From Setaria digitata (lineage: Eukaryota > Nematoda > Chromadorea > Rhabditida > Setariidae): a stretch of DNA of 64,000 nucleotides. This document shows positions 49,608 through 62,100 of this stretch, piece after piece; within the stretch, counting starts at the first letter, position 1; every line of letters starts with the position of its first letter. The notes below the pieces were generated by a model. The model had not been told where the DNA came from, did no database searches, and saw only the letters and a program-made list of their open reading frames with translations. The stretch lies in NCBI GenBank assembly GCA_003640385.1, contig RCAB01000046.1, forward strand, positions 172,014 to 236,013, in the 5' to 3' direction. Position numbers and translations under genes: made by a program.

Positions 49608-52600
49608 TTATAACTGAGATGAAGAAAAATTATTTAAAGTGGGATTATGGAGCACTTCATCAAGCAGCTGAAGGGCTCTGTTTATCTGGACTTCAATCCA
49701 ACATGGTGTTTCTTTGATTGATTTGCGATCATAATCGGGTCCCCATCCTTTAACAAAAGATACTGCTAGAGAGCACAGGTTTCGCAATTCATCAACACCA
49801 ACACTTGCTGCCTAAATAGAAGTAACTCTGTTTAAAAAAATAATATTAAAATAACGAAGGATTGGTAGTTGGTACAATGTAACCCTAAGATGCATAATAA
49901 TATATTCTAAATAAATTGACAAAACGAAGGATTCAAATCCCTTCTCTCAAATATCATGCATATGCAGGTTTCATTTGTATGTTCCCACTGAATGAATATG
50001 CATTAGCAATATTTAAATAAAATAAAACCCTGAATGTATCTAGAAATACAAATTAGTTAAATCCATTCACCGCTTTGAGTTTTTAACTGTAATCTTCATT
50101 TCATTTCAGAGTTAAATACACAACAGTGGTTATAAGCAGATTTGATTATGGACTCAAAGGAAGTTAAGAACTTTACCAATGTGACTGGAATGTAATGTTC
50201 TATAGTGGAGACGACAAAATTCATGTTTTTTTTTTAATGTCCAATATTGACAATGAAATTATTAAACTTCTGTGAAATATCAATATAAAAAAGAAGGGAA
50301 AATAAAATAATAAACATAACCTGATTTAAACGTCCAGCAAGCTCCGCTGACTTCCTATCCATTCCAAATAATGGATTTCTTGAATTCTCAGAGGGATTAT
50401 TCAGTATTTCCGCAGCTATCAACTGATACATATTTTGCTGTCTCAGCTGATGATAACACTGACGCAAATCAAAAACCTGAACTACTCTCACCAATTAACA
50501 AGAAAATTCCACATCATATGTTACATGGTTTATAAATTTATTGAGTGATAAAAACAAAAACAATCCTTTGATGGAATGAAAACAAACTTTCAATGTTGCT
50601 TGGGAATAAATTTTATGGACTGCATCTCCAGGAACTCGTCCGGCTTCACGATCGAGATATGAACTTTGAACAAAAACCGGTCGGTCCGACAAACATGTCA
50701 ACCAGACGTCACCTTCTCCTTTCACATCCAGCCGAATACCACGACCGATATGCTTTCTATAAAAAAAGAAATGAAGTAAAAATGAAATAATGAAATAAAA
50801 AATGAGATAAATAAAAATAAATAAATAAGAACGAATGAATGCAAAATTTGTAACATAAATAAAAATAACTCTATTCCAATATATATAAAAAAAATTTGTA
50901 GAAAATCTACTACTGATGAAGGGAAAGGACCCACTGAGTTCCGAGATATGCCTTATGTAATTAAGAATCAAACCAACCTGCAACGTTCACTCTCATCAGT
51001 TCGCTGAACGTTGGAAAGAGATCCTAGACAAAAACGGCCAGGAGCAGATGGGTCAACTCCTCCGTCAATATAAACTGCAGGTGCACTTACAGCAAATGTT
51101 TCACCAACTTTTGTATTAAACTCATAATAAGAAACGACACACCAGTTTGCCGGATCTTGAATAAAAACAAATAAGATGATAATAACAGCTAATGTCAGTT
51201 TTGCATTAATGAGAAATTATTACAACAGATTTCTAAATCTGTCTTTCTATGCATAAAAAAAATAATAAATTAAACAAGAATCCTTACGCGGGCTTAGCGA
51301 TATGGGCTCCGTTCTGTCACAAACTCTAGATTCTATGTGATGCTGAACTTCCTCTAAAAAACATTTTGAAATTAGTTTTAATACTTCTTCCGGACCAGAC
51401 GCTAAAAAAACTTGCTTTAAATAGTCTCTTACAAACTTTACATCCAATGAAAAGTCATGGCTCTCCTGCTGAAAGCTGTTGTTCATTTATGCAGAGAATA
51501 AAACTGCATATACCTTAAAAAGAGAACAAAGTATGTTATGATTTGAAATAAGAGACTAAACCTAGAGTTGCATCACCACTACTTAAGCCAATGGTACTAA
51601 TAATGAACTAACAAAAATTAATTAGAATTAAGCAACTCACGCGAATTCGTGAATGCTGATGAGGAAGATACTTGTAGTGATGGGTTCAATGTGGTGGAAA
51701 CAGAGCGAGTTTGGAAAGTGTTTGGCGGTTGTATGGAGGTCGGTGAAAAGGGAATTGGATTTATCACCGCTGCTATAAAAGAAAAAAATCTGCCGCAAAA
51801 TGTTGAGTTTATGAATAAAAAGGTGAGAAGTAGAGGGATAAATGTCATACAGAAGTGAAAACTTATAAACATGAAGTAAACTTACGAATCTGTGATGAAA
51901 CTGTGGCTGATGCAGAAACCGTGCTTTGTTCGTTACTATTCCATGCAGACTGATTTGGTGGCATACATATACTGGGGCCGCTAAACAGATCATGCTCACC
52001 GACAGATAATGTTCTCGTTTCTGCAACGATGTATAGATAAATTTTAGTGTAAAATTTGTTAGATTAGCACCTTCCATTATTACAAAAAACAAAATTTTTT
52101 CCTAGTAGAACCTGTTTTCACACTAGTAGTACGCAGTGCTGATGCATACGCAAGTGACTTTGAAGTCCAACCATCATTTTCATTAAGCCCCGAGTTCCTG
52201 TAATTCATTTTTTGTTAATGCTCGGTCTAAACAATAAGTGGAATACATTAATCCAAATCAACTGCACTGCACTATCTGAAAATTGAAAAGAACTTCAAAC
52301 AAATACAGTTTCAAATTTCGTCAGTATGCGCACTAGTTTGGAAATTGATTTTGTGATTAGAACACACACTTCATGACCACTAAATCATAATAAACAAACT
52401 TGTCTTCATATATAAACCAGTGACGTCATCAAAAAAAAGATTACTATGAATTTTTAAAAATTACTTCGACAAGTCATCGCTGGTTCCTGTACTTCCCGGA
52501 GATAATGTATTTGCATCATCTTGCGATGAAGAGCGATGTTCAATTTTTAAATTTGACAAATCAATGGTCCCAATACCTGGTGGAACAACACGTTCATAAT

Positions 52601-53742
52601 GATATGGATTAACACAAACCTGCAATAGAGTCAGTAGAGCAAATTAATTTAAAAAAAAAAAAATTGATGAAAGAAATCAAAACCCATTCCAAGATGTTCC
52701 AACCATATAAATGTAGCAAACTCTACCAGGTCACATTTGAGATCGAATGCACATTGACAAACTGGCAAATGTTTTAGCTCGTTTTTATGTAAATCAGGCC
52801 ACCTCCAAATACGTGCATAAACGACATGCGGGAAGCCTTTCCTTCCAGCCACCTGGAAAAAATAAGGTAACAATCTTTAGCTTTACTAATGTACTGGTCA
52901 AGTAAATTTAGGATGAAGCTGTATATTTAAGAGGAAAACAGGAAAAGGCCGTCGCGTCCTCGGAGACTCAAACAATGAAAGGACAGAAAAAAGTACAAAT
53001 AGAGAACAAAATTAAAAATATTCACATCTACCTGCAGTCGTCCATCCAAAGTACGTTGAATCGTGATGCATTTTGGAGATATCTTCCCATGTGATGTTAC
53101 AGTGGTGATCAGTGCATCTAACTCATCACGTTTATCCTTTAATTTCTTGATTAGACTTTCAATAGCTTTGCGACTAAATTCCTCATCTCGTCCCTGTAAA
53201 TCCATACGAAACCACATTATAATTGTTTGTCAAGTGCTAAGAATTATGCACTTTACACCAGTTCAATTTTGTGGATAGCTTAATGCCAACAGTGGAAACC
53301 TGTTCTCTTTTAGAAGGCAAAGTTTACTTCATCAATTTGAGGACAACAAACTTCTTTCAGAAGTATATCAGAGATATTTACAGATACGAAAAATATCTAT
53401 TTTCTAGATCGTGGAAGTTCGAAATCCCACCAAAAGTCAAAGGAACATAGTTACCGTATGATATAGCATCAGATACTGTGTAATTGTAGCGCATGCATCA
53501 GAACTTGTTGGACGCTGTGTGGACTGCGCCGCTTGCTGCAACTGAGACCTGGCTTGGCTGTTTGGACTGGGCAATTGAGTTGGGCAATGCGTACCAGTGC
53601 TTGGCAATTGTGCCCGAGTCTGGCCACTTGGGCTGCAACGAAACTGCGGAAGAACTATCGTACCTGAATCAGCACCCGTAACCACAGTTGCATGTTTCGT
53701 TTTCAGTCCCAGAGGTGATATGGGACTGAAGTTCGACGTCAT
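49608..53742 (-). CDS. SMAD4-type co-Smad (TGF-beta/BMP signal transducer)
   Basis: Common-mediator Smad that pairs with receptor-activated Smads and enters the nucleus. Exons: 53455-53742, 53032-53193, 52727-52852, 52465-52619, 52112-52197, 51886-52020, 51672-51772, 51288-51468, 50978-51155, 50588-50756, 50321-50476, 49608-49811; 1941 nt, 646 aa. The MH1 domain (about residues 75-205) shows [51 protein letters not shown] and the zinc ligands in [11 protein letters not shown] and VCVNPYH. MH2 (about 412-640) shows [64 protein letters not shown] and [20 protein letters not shown] with [11 protein letters not shown] plus this L3 loop point to a co-Smad, and there is no terminal SSxS phosphorylation motif. 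Worm equivalents are SMA-4 and DAF-3; I cannot choose. The 51672 donor is weaker than one at 51641, which has the wrong phase. Confidence 0.94.
51288..51468 (-). other. Unusual pre-MH2 exon of the co-Smad
   Basis: A 181-nt exon between the Ser/Thr/Pro-rich linker and MH2. It encodes [20 protein letters not shown], then [15 protein letters not shown] and [19 protein letters not shown]. It looks like two amphipathic helices, not the disordered linker usual at this place. The donor GTAAGG leaves in phase 1, as the MH2 exon requires. The entry acceptor is taken as TTTCAG at 51469. Confidence 0.7.
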
Positions 53743-53757
53743 CACATCTGAAACAGA
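53743..53757 (-). promoter_or_regulatory. Splice acceptor just 5' of the co-Smad start
   Basis: On the minus strand TTCTGTTTCAG is followed by ATGTG and then the chosen ATG (ATGACGTCG). A consensus worm acceptor only five bases upstream of the start suits a spliced-leader trans-splice site, or the end of a 5' UTR intron. The first ATG after the acceptor (ATGTGA) stops at once, overlapping the real start. Confidence 0.5.
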
Positions 53758-54436
53758 AATCCATTATAAAAGCAATATGAAATAACAGAAAATATGCAGC
53801 TACTAAGTGGAGAGCGATAAAAATGGCAATAAAAGGACAATCGTACTATCGAGTGAAAAGATAAGTTTTTTCGTCTATTTTACTATTCTACAGATCTAAA
53901 AATTTCAGTAAAAATTTGCTGTCCTTATTAGAAATGAAACACAAACCGCAACAGGACATGAACACGGAAAACATGAACCTAACTGAACCTGGAAAATACT
54001 GAAATTAGCTGTCTAAAACAGACTGAAGCAGAGCAAATAAGTTGTCCGAGATAGAGTGTATCAACTTGAAGCTGCAGTAACTTGATGGCCATACAAGAAT
54101 GCCACAGAGAAAATCTACAGTTACTTCTGCAATAGGAACGAAAGCTTGCAAAAGCACAAACAAGAAAACACTCAATAACTTCATAACTACAGCACAAATC
54201 GTCCAATACAACTGTAATAATAGAATGGATCATGTGGAAAAAAGTTCTGAAGCAAAATTGAAAGCTACCAATCTTAAGCTTGAGAGTATCCCTAAATGAA
54301 TGTATAAAGTTCGGAAAACTTGATTATGAGTCACCTGGCAACACACCTACCCCCACACATCAATGACGAGAAGAGGTGCATGTCGTTTAGAAATGTGTTA
54401 CAAACAACGGCCACCCGTGATATGCCGGGACCTTAC

Positions 54437-54565
54437 CAGCAGAATTTCGGAAAAGATTGCATCAGGTCGAGGTGGCTCCCCTGATGTGCGGTGAATGGGC
54501 CGTGATGTAGTGTAGTCATGCCTATTGTTTGGTGAGCGAGTTTTGAGTGGAGTGAGCTTTGCAAC
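54437..54565 (-). CDS. Orphan exon-like block
   Basis: 129 nt bounded by an acceptor (T-rich, ends ATAAATCAG) and a strong donor GTAAGG. In one frame it is open throughout: VAKLTPLKTRSPNNRHDYTT, then SRPIHRTSGEPPRPDAIFSE and ILL. It lies between the collagen stop and the co-Smad start. Splicing it to the co-Smad exon would give ATG TGA at the junction, so it cannot encode an N-terminal extension in this frame. It may be a 5' UTR exon of the co-Smad, an exon of a small gene whose partners I missed, or chance. GC is higher than around it. Confidence 0.35.
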
Positions 54566-54895
54566 CTGATTTATGAAAAAAAAGCAGGATGGGATTACTT
54601 TTCCATCCAACTATTTTTCGGGTAAGTCGTGAAGACAGGGTCAGATGACTGCTGTTTCACCACACCTGCTCATAGTTTAGTTCGAAATTAATGCCGCCAC
54701 CTTCATCAGAGTGAGAGCAGAACTTGAGTCTGTTATGAGATTCCGAAATACTCTTCTGGAATTTCTCTCTCAGCTTATGTGCCGTTTGCATCCTTTTGCG
54801 AGTTTGTGTTGTATTATATGTCGAGCTTGTGGAGGATCACAACGAATAAATTTATTTTATTCCAACTCAGTGACACGGATACTTGAAGCATTTTT

Positions 54896-56944
54896 TTAAG
54901 CCTTCTTTCTGCTCCTCTTGTAGCCAACACCAACACTATCGCCTGAATCGTAACTGGGTGGTTCGGTATAGGATGAAGCGGGTATTTGGCTTTGAATATC
55001 GATTACTGGACTTTGTTCATACGATGATTTGTTGCTACCTGTTGTGCGAGGTGGACATGAGCAGTACTGTGCATCTTCACCTGGCATACCTGGACGTCCA
55101 CTCACACCTATCGTACCGTCTTGTCCAGGAAGTCCTGGTGTTCCCGCTGGACCCTGCGTTCCAGCTTCACCTGAACAGTAGTTTAATGTATCGCTTGTAG
55201 ATTTCATTCCCAGTTCCATTACTTTTTGAGTGCTGTAAATAACAAACCATCTTTTCCTTTTTGTCCTGGTGATCCAGGATATCCACTAGGACCCTTTGAT
55301 CCTGTTGAACCTGGTTGGCCTTTTTTTCCAGCTGGACCCTTTCGACCACGTGTCCCATTCATCCCGGCAGGTCCTGGCTCACCAGGTCTACCAGGAGCAC
55401 CAGTTTCTCCAGTTATTCCTGGCATACCTGTAACATAGCTTTATATTTTTCTGGTTTAAAATTTCCGACATGAAATCAATAAAAAAGACACGGTATACCT
55501 GGATAGCCAGTTCTTCCGGGTTCACCAGGACGTCCTGGGAGCCCTTGCGATCCAGCCCTTCCGGGAATTCCTTCTTGTCCTGGTGGGCCAGGTAGGCCTC
55601 GTGGACCTTGAGGACATATTCGACAACTACGACTCTGCAATGACACACATTCCAGTAATATGTTTGCGGATTGTAAATAACATCAGTTTTAGTTAAAAAG
55701 TACTGATTAATAAATTACAAAAAAGGCAATATTTCTTAGATTTCTGCGGATATTATATTGCGCAAAAGTTACGTAGTCAGTTGTAACTGGAATAGCAGTT
55801 CCAGGTAGTCCTGGAGTCCCAGACGGTCCTGGTTCACCAGGCATTCCATCCTTACCCTGTAAATTTTATTTGGTAGAATTGTTCGTAAAGAGGATTACGG
55901 TAACAGGTTGAGTTCAAAAAAAAGGAGTGGTTCCCGTCATGTATGTTTAATTTCGACCGAAAGAGAAAACTTTATGAAAATCACCACGAAGAACAGATTC
56001 ACTTGTAATACTTTTCCTTTCCAATAAACCGAATAACTAACAGGTTTTCCTGGCAGTCCAGGTGGTCCTGGTGGACAAGTGTTTGATGTTTGACATTCTG
56101 AAATTTAAATCGGACACGAAGGCTGATAAAAGTGATAGCCTGTCGTAAATGTTGCTTAAATTTTTAAGCTCAAGATGAATTTTAAATAAAGTCTAGGAAA
56201 TTAGTTGACATATGTAAAACTAAGTACCACAAATTGATTGCTGCGGATAAGCTTCCGGTTTGGAGTATTCATTGTAAAGTGGATAAACTTTCTGCTCGGA
56301 ATCGTACTGCAATTAATTTTATCTTCTTTAAAGAAGCGAGGACAGAATCCTGAGGAAATTCAGATGGTTCTTTGTACTAATCGTACAGTGCAGTGTCAGA
56401 TGACTGATATAACAATTGTAGTGATGAAAGCCTCTTGCCAAATCCCAACTTATCAAGAAACCAGTAATTTTGAAGAGGTGGATTCATCAATTCGAATAAA
56501 ATACCTGTCTCTTTTCTCTGGTTATTCCTTGCGCTTCAATCAGTTGTTCCCAAGCTTCATTTGCAATCATACGGAATTCATCTGAATCCAGTTTCAACTG
56601 GAAATAGTTTCCGTTGCTGGATTTTTACTTAAATAATGTAGGGGAAGTCATCGCAAATTTCGCTTTTGAATCATAGTTAACAATACTTCTTTGAAATGCA
56701 AGCTTCGGTTATAAACAGGATATCTGATTACTTTTAGAATTATAACTTTCTTCAAATAGATGGAAAGTGGATTAAGAACAACATAATAATGGGATTACCC
56801 TTTCATTGATTTCGGCTATTTTCATGGCAATTAAGGGAATATAGAAGAATGCCATTAATGTAGTTCCAACTGAAGCAGCAGCAGCGATTATTCCGACGGT
56901 GCGCATTGTAAACATAGTGTTGCTAAGGTGCTCAATATAATGAT
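54896..56944 (-). CDS. Cuticle collagen
   Basis: Secreted structural protein of the nematode cuticle. Exons: 56799-56944, 56505-56597, 56228-56306, 56042-56097, 55773-55856, 55499-55634, 55248-55427, 54896-55170, all in phase. The N-terminal block ([19 protein letters not shown], then [12 protein letters not shown]) is the membrane-anchor/NCC region, followed by [16 protein letters not shown] and the subtilisin-type cleavage site REKR at ITREKRQ. Then come a Cys pair (CQTSNTCPP), 9 Gly-X-Y triplets, a break with SCRICP, 43 uninterrupted Gly-X-Y triplets, a Cys pair YCSCPPR and a long Tyr/Ser-rich tail ending KRSRKKA. Cys pairs flank each triple-helical block as in worm cuticle collagens. The first exon enters in phase 1, so either a short 5' exon (perhaps near 57.2 kb) or an internal ATG supplies the start. 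It has about 348 residues without that exon. Confidence 0.93.
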
Positions 56945-58768
56945 CTGAAAAGTTTGGACCAGTCTTTTATAAACGGAGGTATCTGTTGATATAAGTGGGA
57001 ACACATACACACGCTTCAATTAGAGTGGAGAAGATAAGTGTTCTGACAATGTGTTCCAAACGCAATTGAGATAATTTTGCTCAATCAAAAACTAGTATTC
57101 TTGAGGAAGAAAAAATTGACGCCTGTTTAATCACGATATTTTACTCTGAACTGAATAAGCTGGGAGAAAGAAAAGGTGGAAGAGAAGAGGAAATGAAGAA
57201 ACGTAGAGTCGACTTTTTGGAGTGCCCCTTTCATCCATGAAATTTCTCATTTTTCATAAAAAGTGTGCAGCAAAAGTCGGAACTAAAACTTCATGTCCTT
57301 AATTCCTTTGTGCATCCTTTCCTCATATTCCTCGTCGGCTTCTGTCTAATGTAGTGGGGAATCTCATTAAACTGAAGTTTATTTTCTTGTCGAGAGCATT
57401 ACTCAGTACTGCATTATCTCATAAATTTTTGAACAAAATTCTTGATTCTTTTATGCTTGATTTCCATGTCTCCACTTCTAAAGAATAATCAAAGAAGACA
57501 ATACTTTACCTAGCCATATTCTTTTTAATCATTTCTAGTGTATTTCTATCGACATCTTATAAAATTCATCACCAAAGCTTAGTAGAATTTTTTATTCTTA
57601 CGTACTTTCAAAAGAAATGACTTCCAAACACTCCTCGTTTCGATTTTTCATATTCCTTATGAATTGGAATTTACGGTTATGTTATTCCTACCATTAAATA
57701 TAGACTTTAGCAGATTAAGCACTCTTGAAACATTGCATTTTCATGCCATTTTTTAATACTGAAGAATATTAGAAATGTTTGTACTTAAAAAAAATTTTTT
57801 TTCAAGAACTTTTATGTGATATTGAAATAGAACATTTGCCAACATAAATGTATCATTTCAACGCGAGTCGTTCGTAACATATGTAAGATATAAGCTGGGT
57901 TCAGTTTAATAGTCCAGCAAGATATAGGTATAGTGACTGGATCGCGGCACGGAGAAAGCCTCTAAGACAAGAATAGCAGAAAGTTAGCAGTTAGAAGTCA
58001 ATGGACTGGAACATTTCGAACCAACGTTTTTTGGATGACGCATTGCTGCTAAACACTAATCAACTGGTTTTTAAATCAAATTAATTAGAATGTCAATAAT
58101 TAAAGTCTTACAAATTCAGTTAAGGTTTATTTTCAATTTTTTACGACATTCTTAAATTTCTGGAATTCATGCAGCTCGTTTTTCTTCGTTTTTCCCTTCA
58201 AAAATAAGAGATTAACAAAAATTCAGCACTGATTATCTACCAGCATTTTCTTGCAGAAAACTTGCTTAGTGAAAAAACTTATGAAATGACTTCAGCGTAA
58301 AGCTCAAAAGCTGAGAAAGAAGATCATAAGCAACGTATTTTTCTATAATCAATTAATTTGGTCGAATTTTTGCAGCTAGTAAAAATGTTATAAATACTTG
58401 CACTGGCGAGATTCAGATATAGCAAGTGAGCTCACCGCAAGTGACTTACAAAAAAAGAAGACACTGAAATGTCCTTCAGGTCTCAGGTTTCAGGTTTCCA
58501 GGTTTCAGCCGGAAACAACTGCTAAAATACTCATTAATGGCCTAGGGAGATGGTGCTTACGGATGCTATTAGACAATGAAAGAAGTGAAGAAAATACTTG
58601 GCCTAAATTATTTTAAGAACACCAAATGGTCTGAAAATAGTATTTTTTCCTTTTTTTGCACAACTGAGATAATTCGTTAACTTGATGGAAACAAATATAA
58701 ATTTATTGATAGAGAAATTGATCTATTTTTTTGTGAACAAATAGTAGTAACATTTTTTCAGAAAAACC
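56945..58768. other. Collagen 5' flank and intergenic DNA
   Basis: About 1.8 kb. A minus-strand MRNFMDERGTPK reading at about 57.20-57.25 kb could be the collagen first coding exon if a weak phase-1 donor GTCGAC is used. The 3' UTR of the next gene should also lie here. Nothing else is supported. Confidence 0.4.
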
Positions 58769-59127
58769 TTAGCGGTTCTTAACATGGTAATAAAAATGGA
58801 TAAGGATATCAGCCTCTATCTGTACATCACTGTATTCAGATTCAAAGTATCCCGTAAAGAGAAAATTAAACACGAAAGGTTTTACTGATACTAATCCCCT
58901 TGCCAGAAATAATTCAAGTTCGTTTAATGGTTCACATTCTATTGGTAATTGCAATTTATTGGCAACGAAAGAAAGGCATAGCGATGTAACAGTTTCAAAA
59001 TTTAAAAACTGGATTTGCAATAACCTGTATTAAAAATCACTGAGAGAGTGCTCAAAGTGACAATTGCAAGCTGAATATGCGGGATATGCAGGCATATATC
59101 ACATATTTAATTCTATCTACGTATGCA

Positions 59128-59166
<39 letters not shown>

Positions 59167-62100
59167 CATAAATATATTATATATTATATATTACATATTA
59201 TATTACATATTACAACAAATATATATATATATATATTTGTTGCTCAGTTCATCTAAATACCGCCAACATTTTTGCAAAACGACAGTTTCGACGATCTTGA
59301 TGATAACCAAATGCCGTCAGCCTTAACAGATTTTACAAAAATCTGTTCGAAACATAAAAACTGTTGGGTTTTTTCGTCATCATGGAAGTACTGAAGCTGA
59401 TAGATTTGTCTCATTGAGTTGACAAGAAATCAAACAGATAGAATGCCAGTACGAGGTAGTTTAACTGATGCTTTTAGAACAAGATAGAAAAACCACCGTT
59501 CAGCTTTCTTCTTACTCTATTTGCATAATTTTGATAGTCGATTGTGTGATACACAGATTCGTTCTCTGAAAAATTAAAAATCAAAATGTGCATTATATTT
59601 CAACATGTTTAGGTTCCCAAATCAGAAGGAGTGAAGATACTTCTGGCAATAATCGTTAAATTGAGGTCGTTCCACTATGGAAACCGATTAATTTCTCTTA
59701 TTCCCCGCATAGTATCTATTCCTGGTTAAATTCCGCAAAAACCCACTTTTATTCAAGTTTTTCCAAGCACTCCATGAAGAAGTCTGACAAAGAGTAGACT
59801 GCTACTTAAAAGGAAAAAACGGCTATTATAACGATCTGAAGTCGTCTTCCTGCAATACTGACAGTTCGAAGTAATTATGATAGTTCTACACAAATGCCAG
59901 ATGCCAATTAAAATTCTAACGGTGAATTTATATTGTTCACTGCACTGCATAACTGAAGCTAATATTTGCAAGAGACGGAATTTGTTTCCCTAAGCCTCGT
60001 AAGCCAGAAGTCTTAATCATTGTTTCTTCAGGTTGTATCTAGCATTACCTTTCTCAATTCACTTTCAAGAGAAGAAAAAGGAAAGAATCATAGAATTCAT
60101 CAGAAGTCACAGCAGTACGACACTGAGCAAAACAGTGAGGGAGGAAACATTTTTATAGATACTAACACTTTTACGACACGATTCAGAAAAGGTTTCTCTA
60201 TTAGGATTAAAGCATTTAATTAGTTTGTTGAATTGTTTCGTTGTTTTAGGAGCCTTTTATTCTTATTAACAGTGCTGACATTGTTTGAACCTTATGTTTT
60301 ATTACTTTGTTTTTTGTTTTTGGTATAATTTCATTGCTGGAATTACAACCTCTTTTTTATTCCTTCTATTGAATAAAATCTACATTCGTGAAAGTTAGCT
60401 CATATAAATATATTTCTGAGTATTGCAATTGATATGCCAAAAAAGGAAATTTCAAAACCGTTCATGCTGAAATTGATTACTAGCAGCTAAGTTTTTTAAA
60501 GCCATTCTCAGTAACTGTGTACTTCAAAACTTTCTAGCTTACCTTCTGACCGAAGTCCAATGATGTCAACATATTTCATTTCTCTCATATAGGAATTGCT
60601 CAGTACGACATTTTGTTGAACAATTTTGTCTCGCTCAGTGGTGATGAATATTTTTTCTATTTCAGTACAGCTATCAAATTCTGACTTTTATTAATGAGTA
60701 CATTTCTTGCATGATAAAATTCTCGTGAGCAAGAATACTTTCCAGAATTTGACTTTAATTAGGATTTCAAATTCAGCCTGTCAAAATGCTCCACAACAAT
60801 CCATTGTATCTTCCCTTCTTTTTTTCTTTTTTTTTTTTTTTTTTTTAAATCTGTACATGAAAAGTTATCCACAAACAACTGTTAAGTACAGAAATGCGAT
60901 AAGAAATATTTAATACGGAATTAAGGAACGATTTCGGGTGTTCAATATTCTTCGCAATAACTTGATATTTACAAAAAAAAAAATTTCTTCAAAATTTAAG
61001 TGACAAAAGTGGTGAATTAGCTTTATTGGGGTTATTAGTATGCTTTGTTTCTCGAAATGCCAACGATTATAAAGAAGATTTTAATTAATTTAAAATTTGT
61101 ACAGTATGCTATTTTCTTTTTTTTTATTAAGAAGTTTTCATTTGAAATAGTCGTTGACACAAAGAATTTCTATTTAAGTCTTAATAACAGGCGAAATAAT
61201 TGCAGTTGATCTGTTGACTTCAAAAACTTGAAACCAACTTCAGCCTGAAAGAAAAACTCTTAAATATTGAGAGTTATACTATGAGAAATTAGTAGCTAGC
61301 AGATATAACATATATAATGGTGATCAATTTTATATCGAACTATATTCAAATTAATGTTAGTAGTTACAAGTTACTTACTACTTATTATGACTATTTAATC
61401 TTTGTGTACCGCTGGCTTTCCGTTTACTGCTCTAATCATTTACTGAGAATAAAACGAGACAAGGTCAGGACATTTGATGCGAAGATTACGTGCTTGTACA
61501 TTTTATTTGTCTCGGTTGAGTCATTCATTTCCCACGTTAAGGTGCTAAGAATTTAATGACTGAACTTTATATGCTAAAAGTTCAAAATTGGCCCCAATTC
61601 TATCTTGATTCATGTCATCAACTTGATTTTTTAGAGAAAATTTAACCTCAAATTCAAAATTCCAGATATAATAAGCGAATAAAATTGGAATTCCAGAAAT
61701 TAATTGTCAGTTATAAATAAATTAAATGGATCTTTTAAAAAATAAAACTAAAATCAGTTTAAATTTTTCATAGCTAGTTAAAATCTTTTGTTAAAAAGGA
61801 AATGAACAAGAAGATGGCATCAACTGATATTTGAGTGATCTGATTTTTTTTTATAATACTTCGTGGATTAAAATGAGGATAAGCTTGATAAGCCAACATC
61901 CGGTGTCTGCTGAGCGAATATTATTAGTTCATAAATCACTGTCTGCTGATACTACACTATTACTTCTTTTGAAGAAAAAAGCTGTTGGGATGTTTGAAAG
62001 TCGTCCTGTTTCGCTGGTGGTTTTTTAAACAAAAAATTAACCAAACAGAAATACTCCAGCTTGAGAGATTGTTTTTATCAGTTTTTTAAATAGAAACATA

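Noticed and set aside
50593..50790. Plus-strand 65-codon frame opposite the co-Smad MH2 exon
   Set aside because: Antisense shadow of a clearly coding exon.
53979..54233. 84-codon minus frame, Cys-rich, between co-Smad start and the orphan exon
   Set aside because: No in-frame splice connection to either side; an acceptor inside it leads to an immediate stop in phase 0.
55226..55438. Plus-strand Pro/Gly-rich frame
   Set aside because: Antisense reading of the collagen Gly-X-Y repeats.
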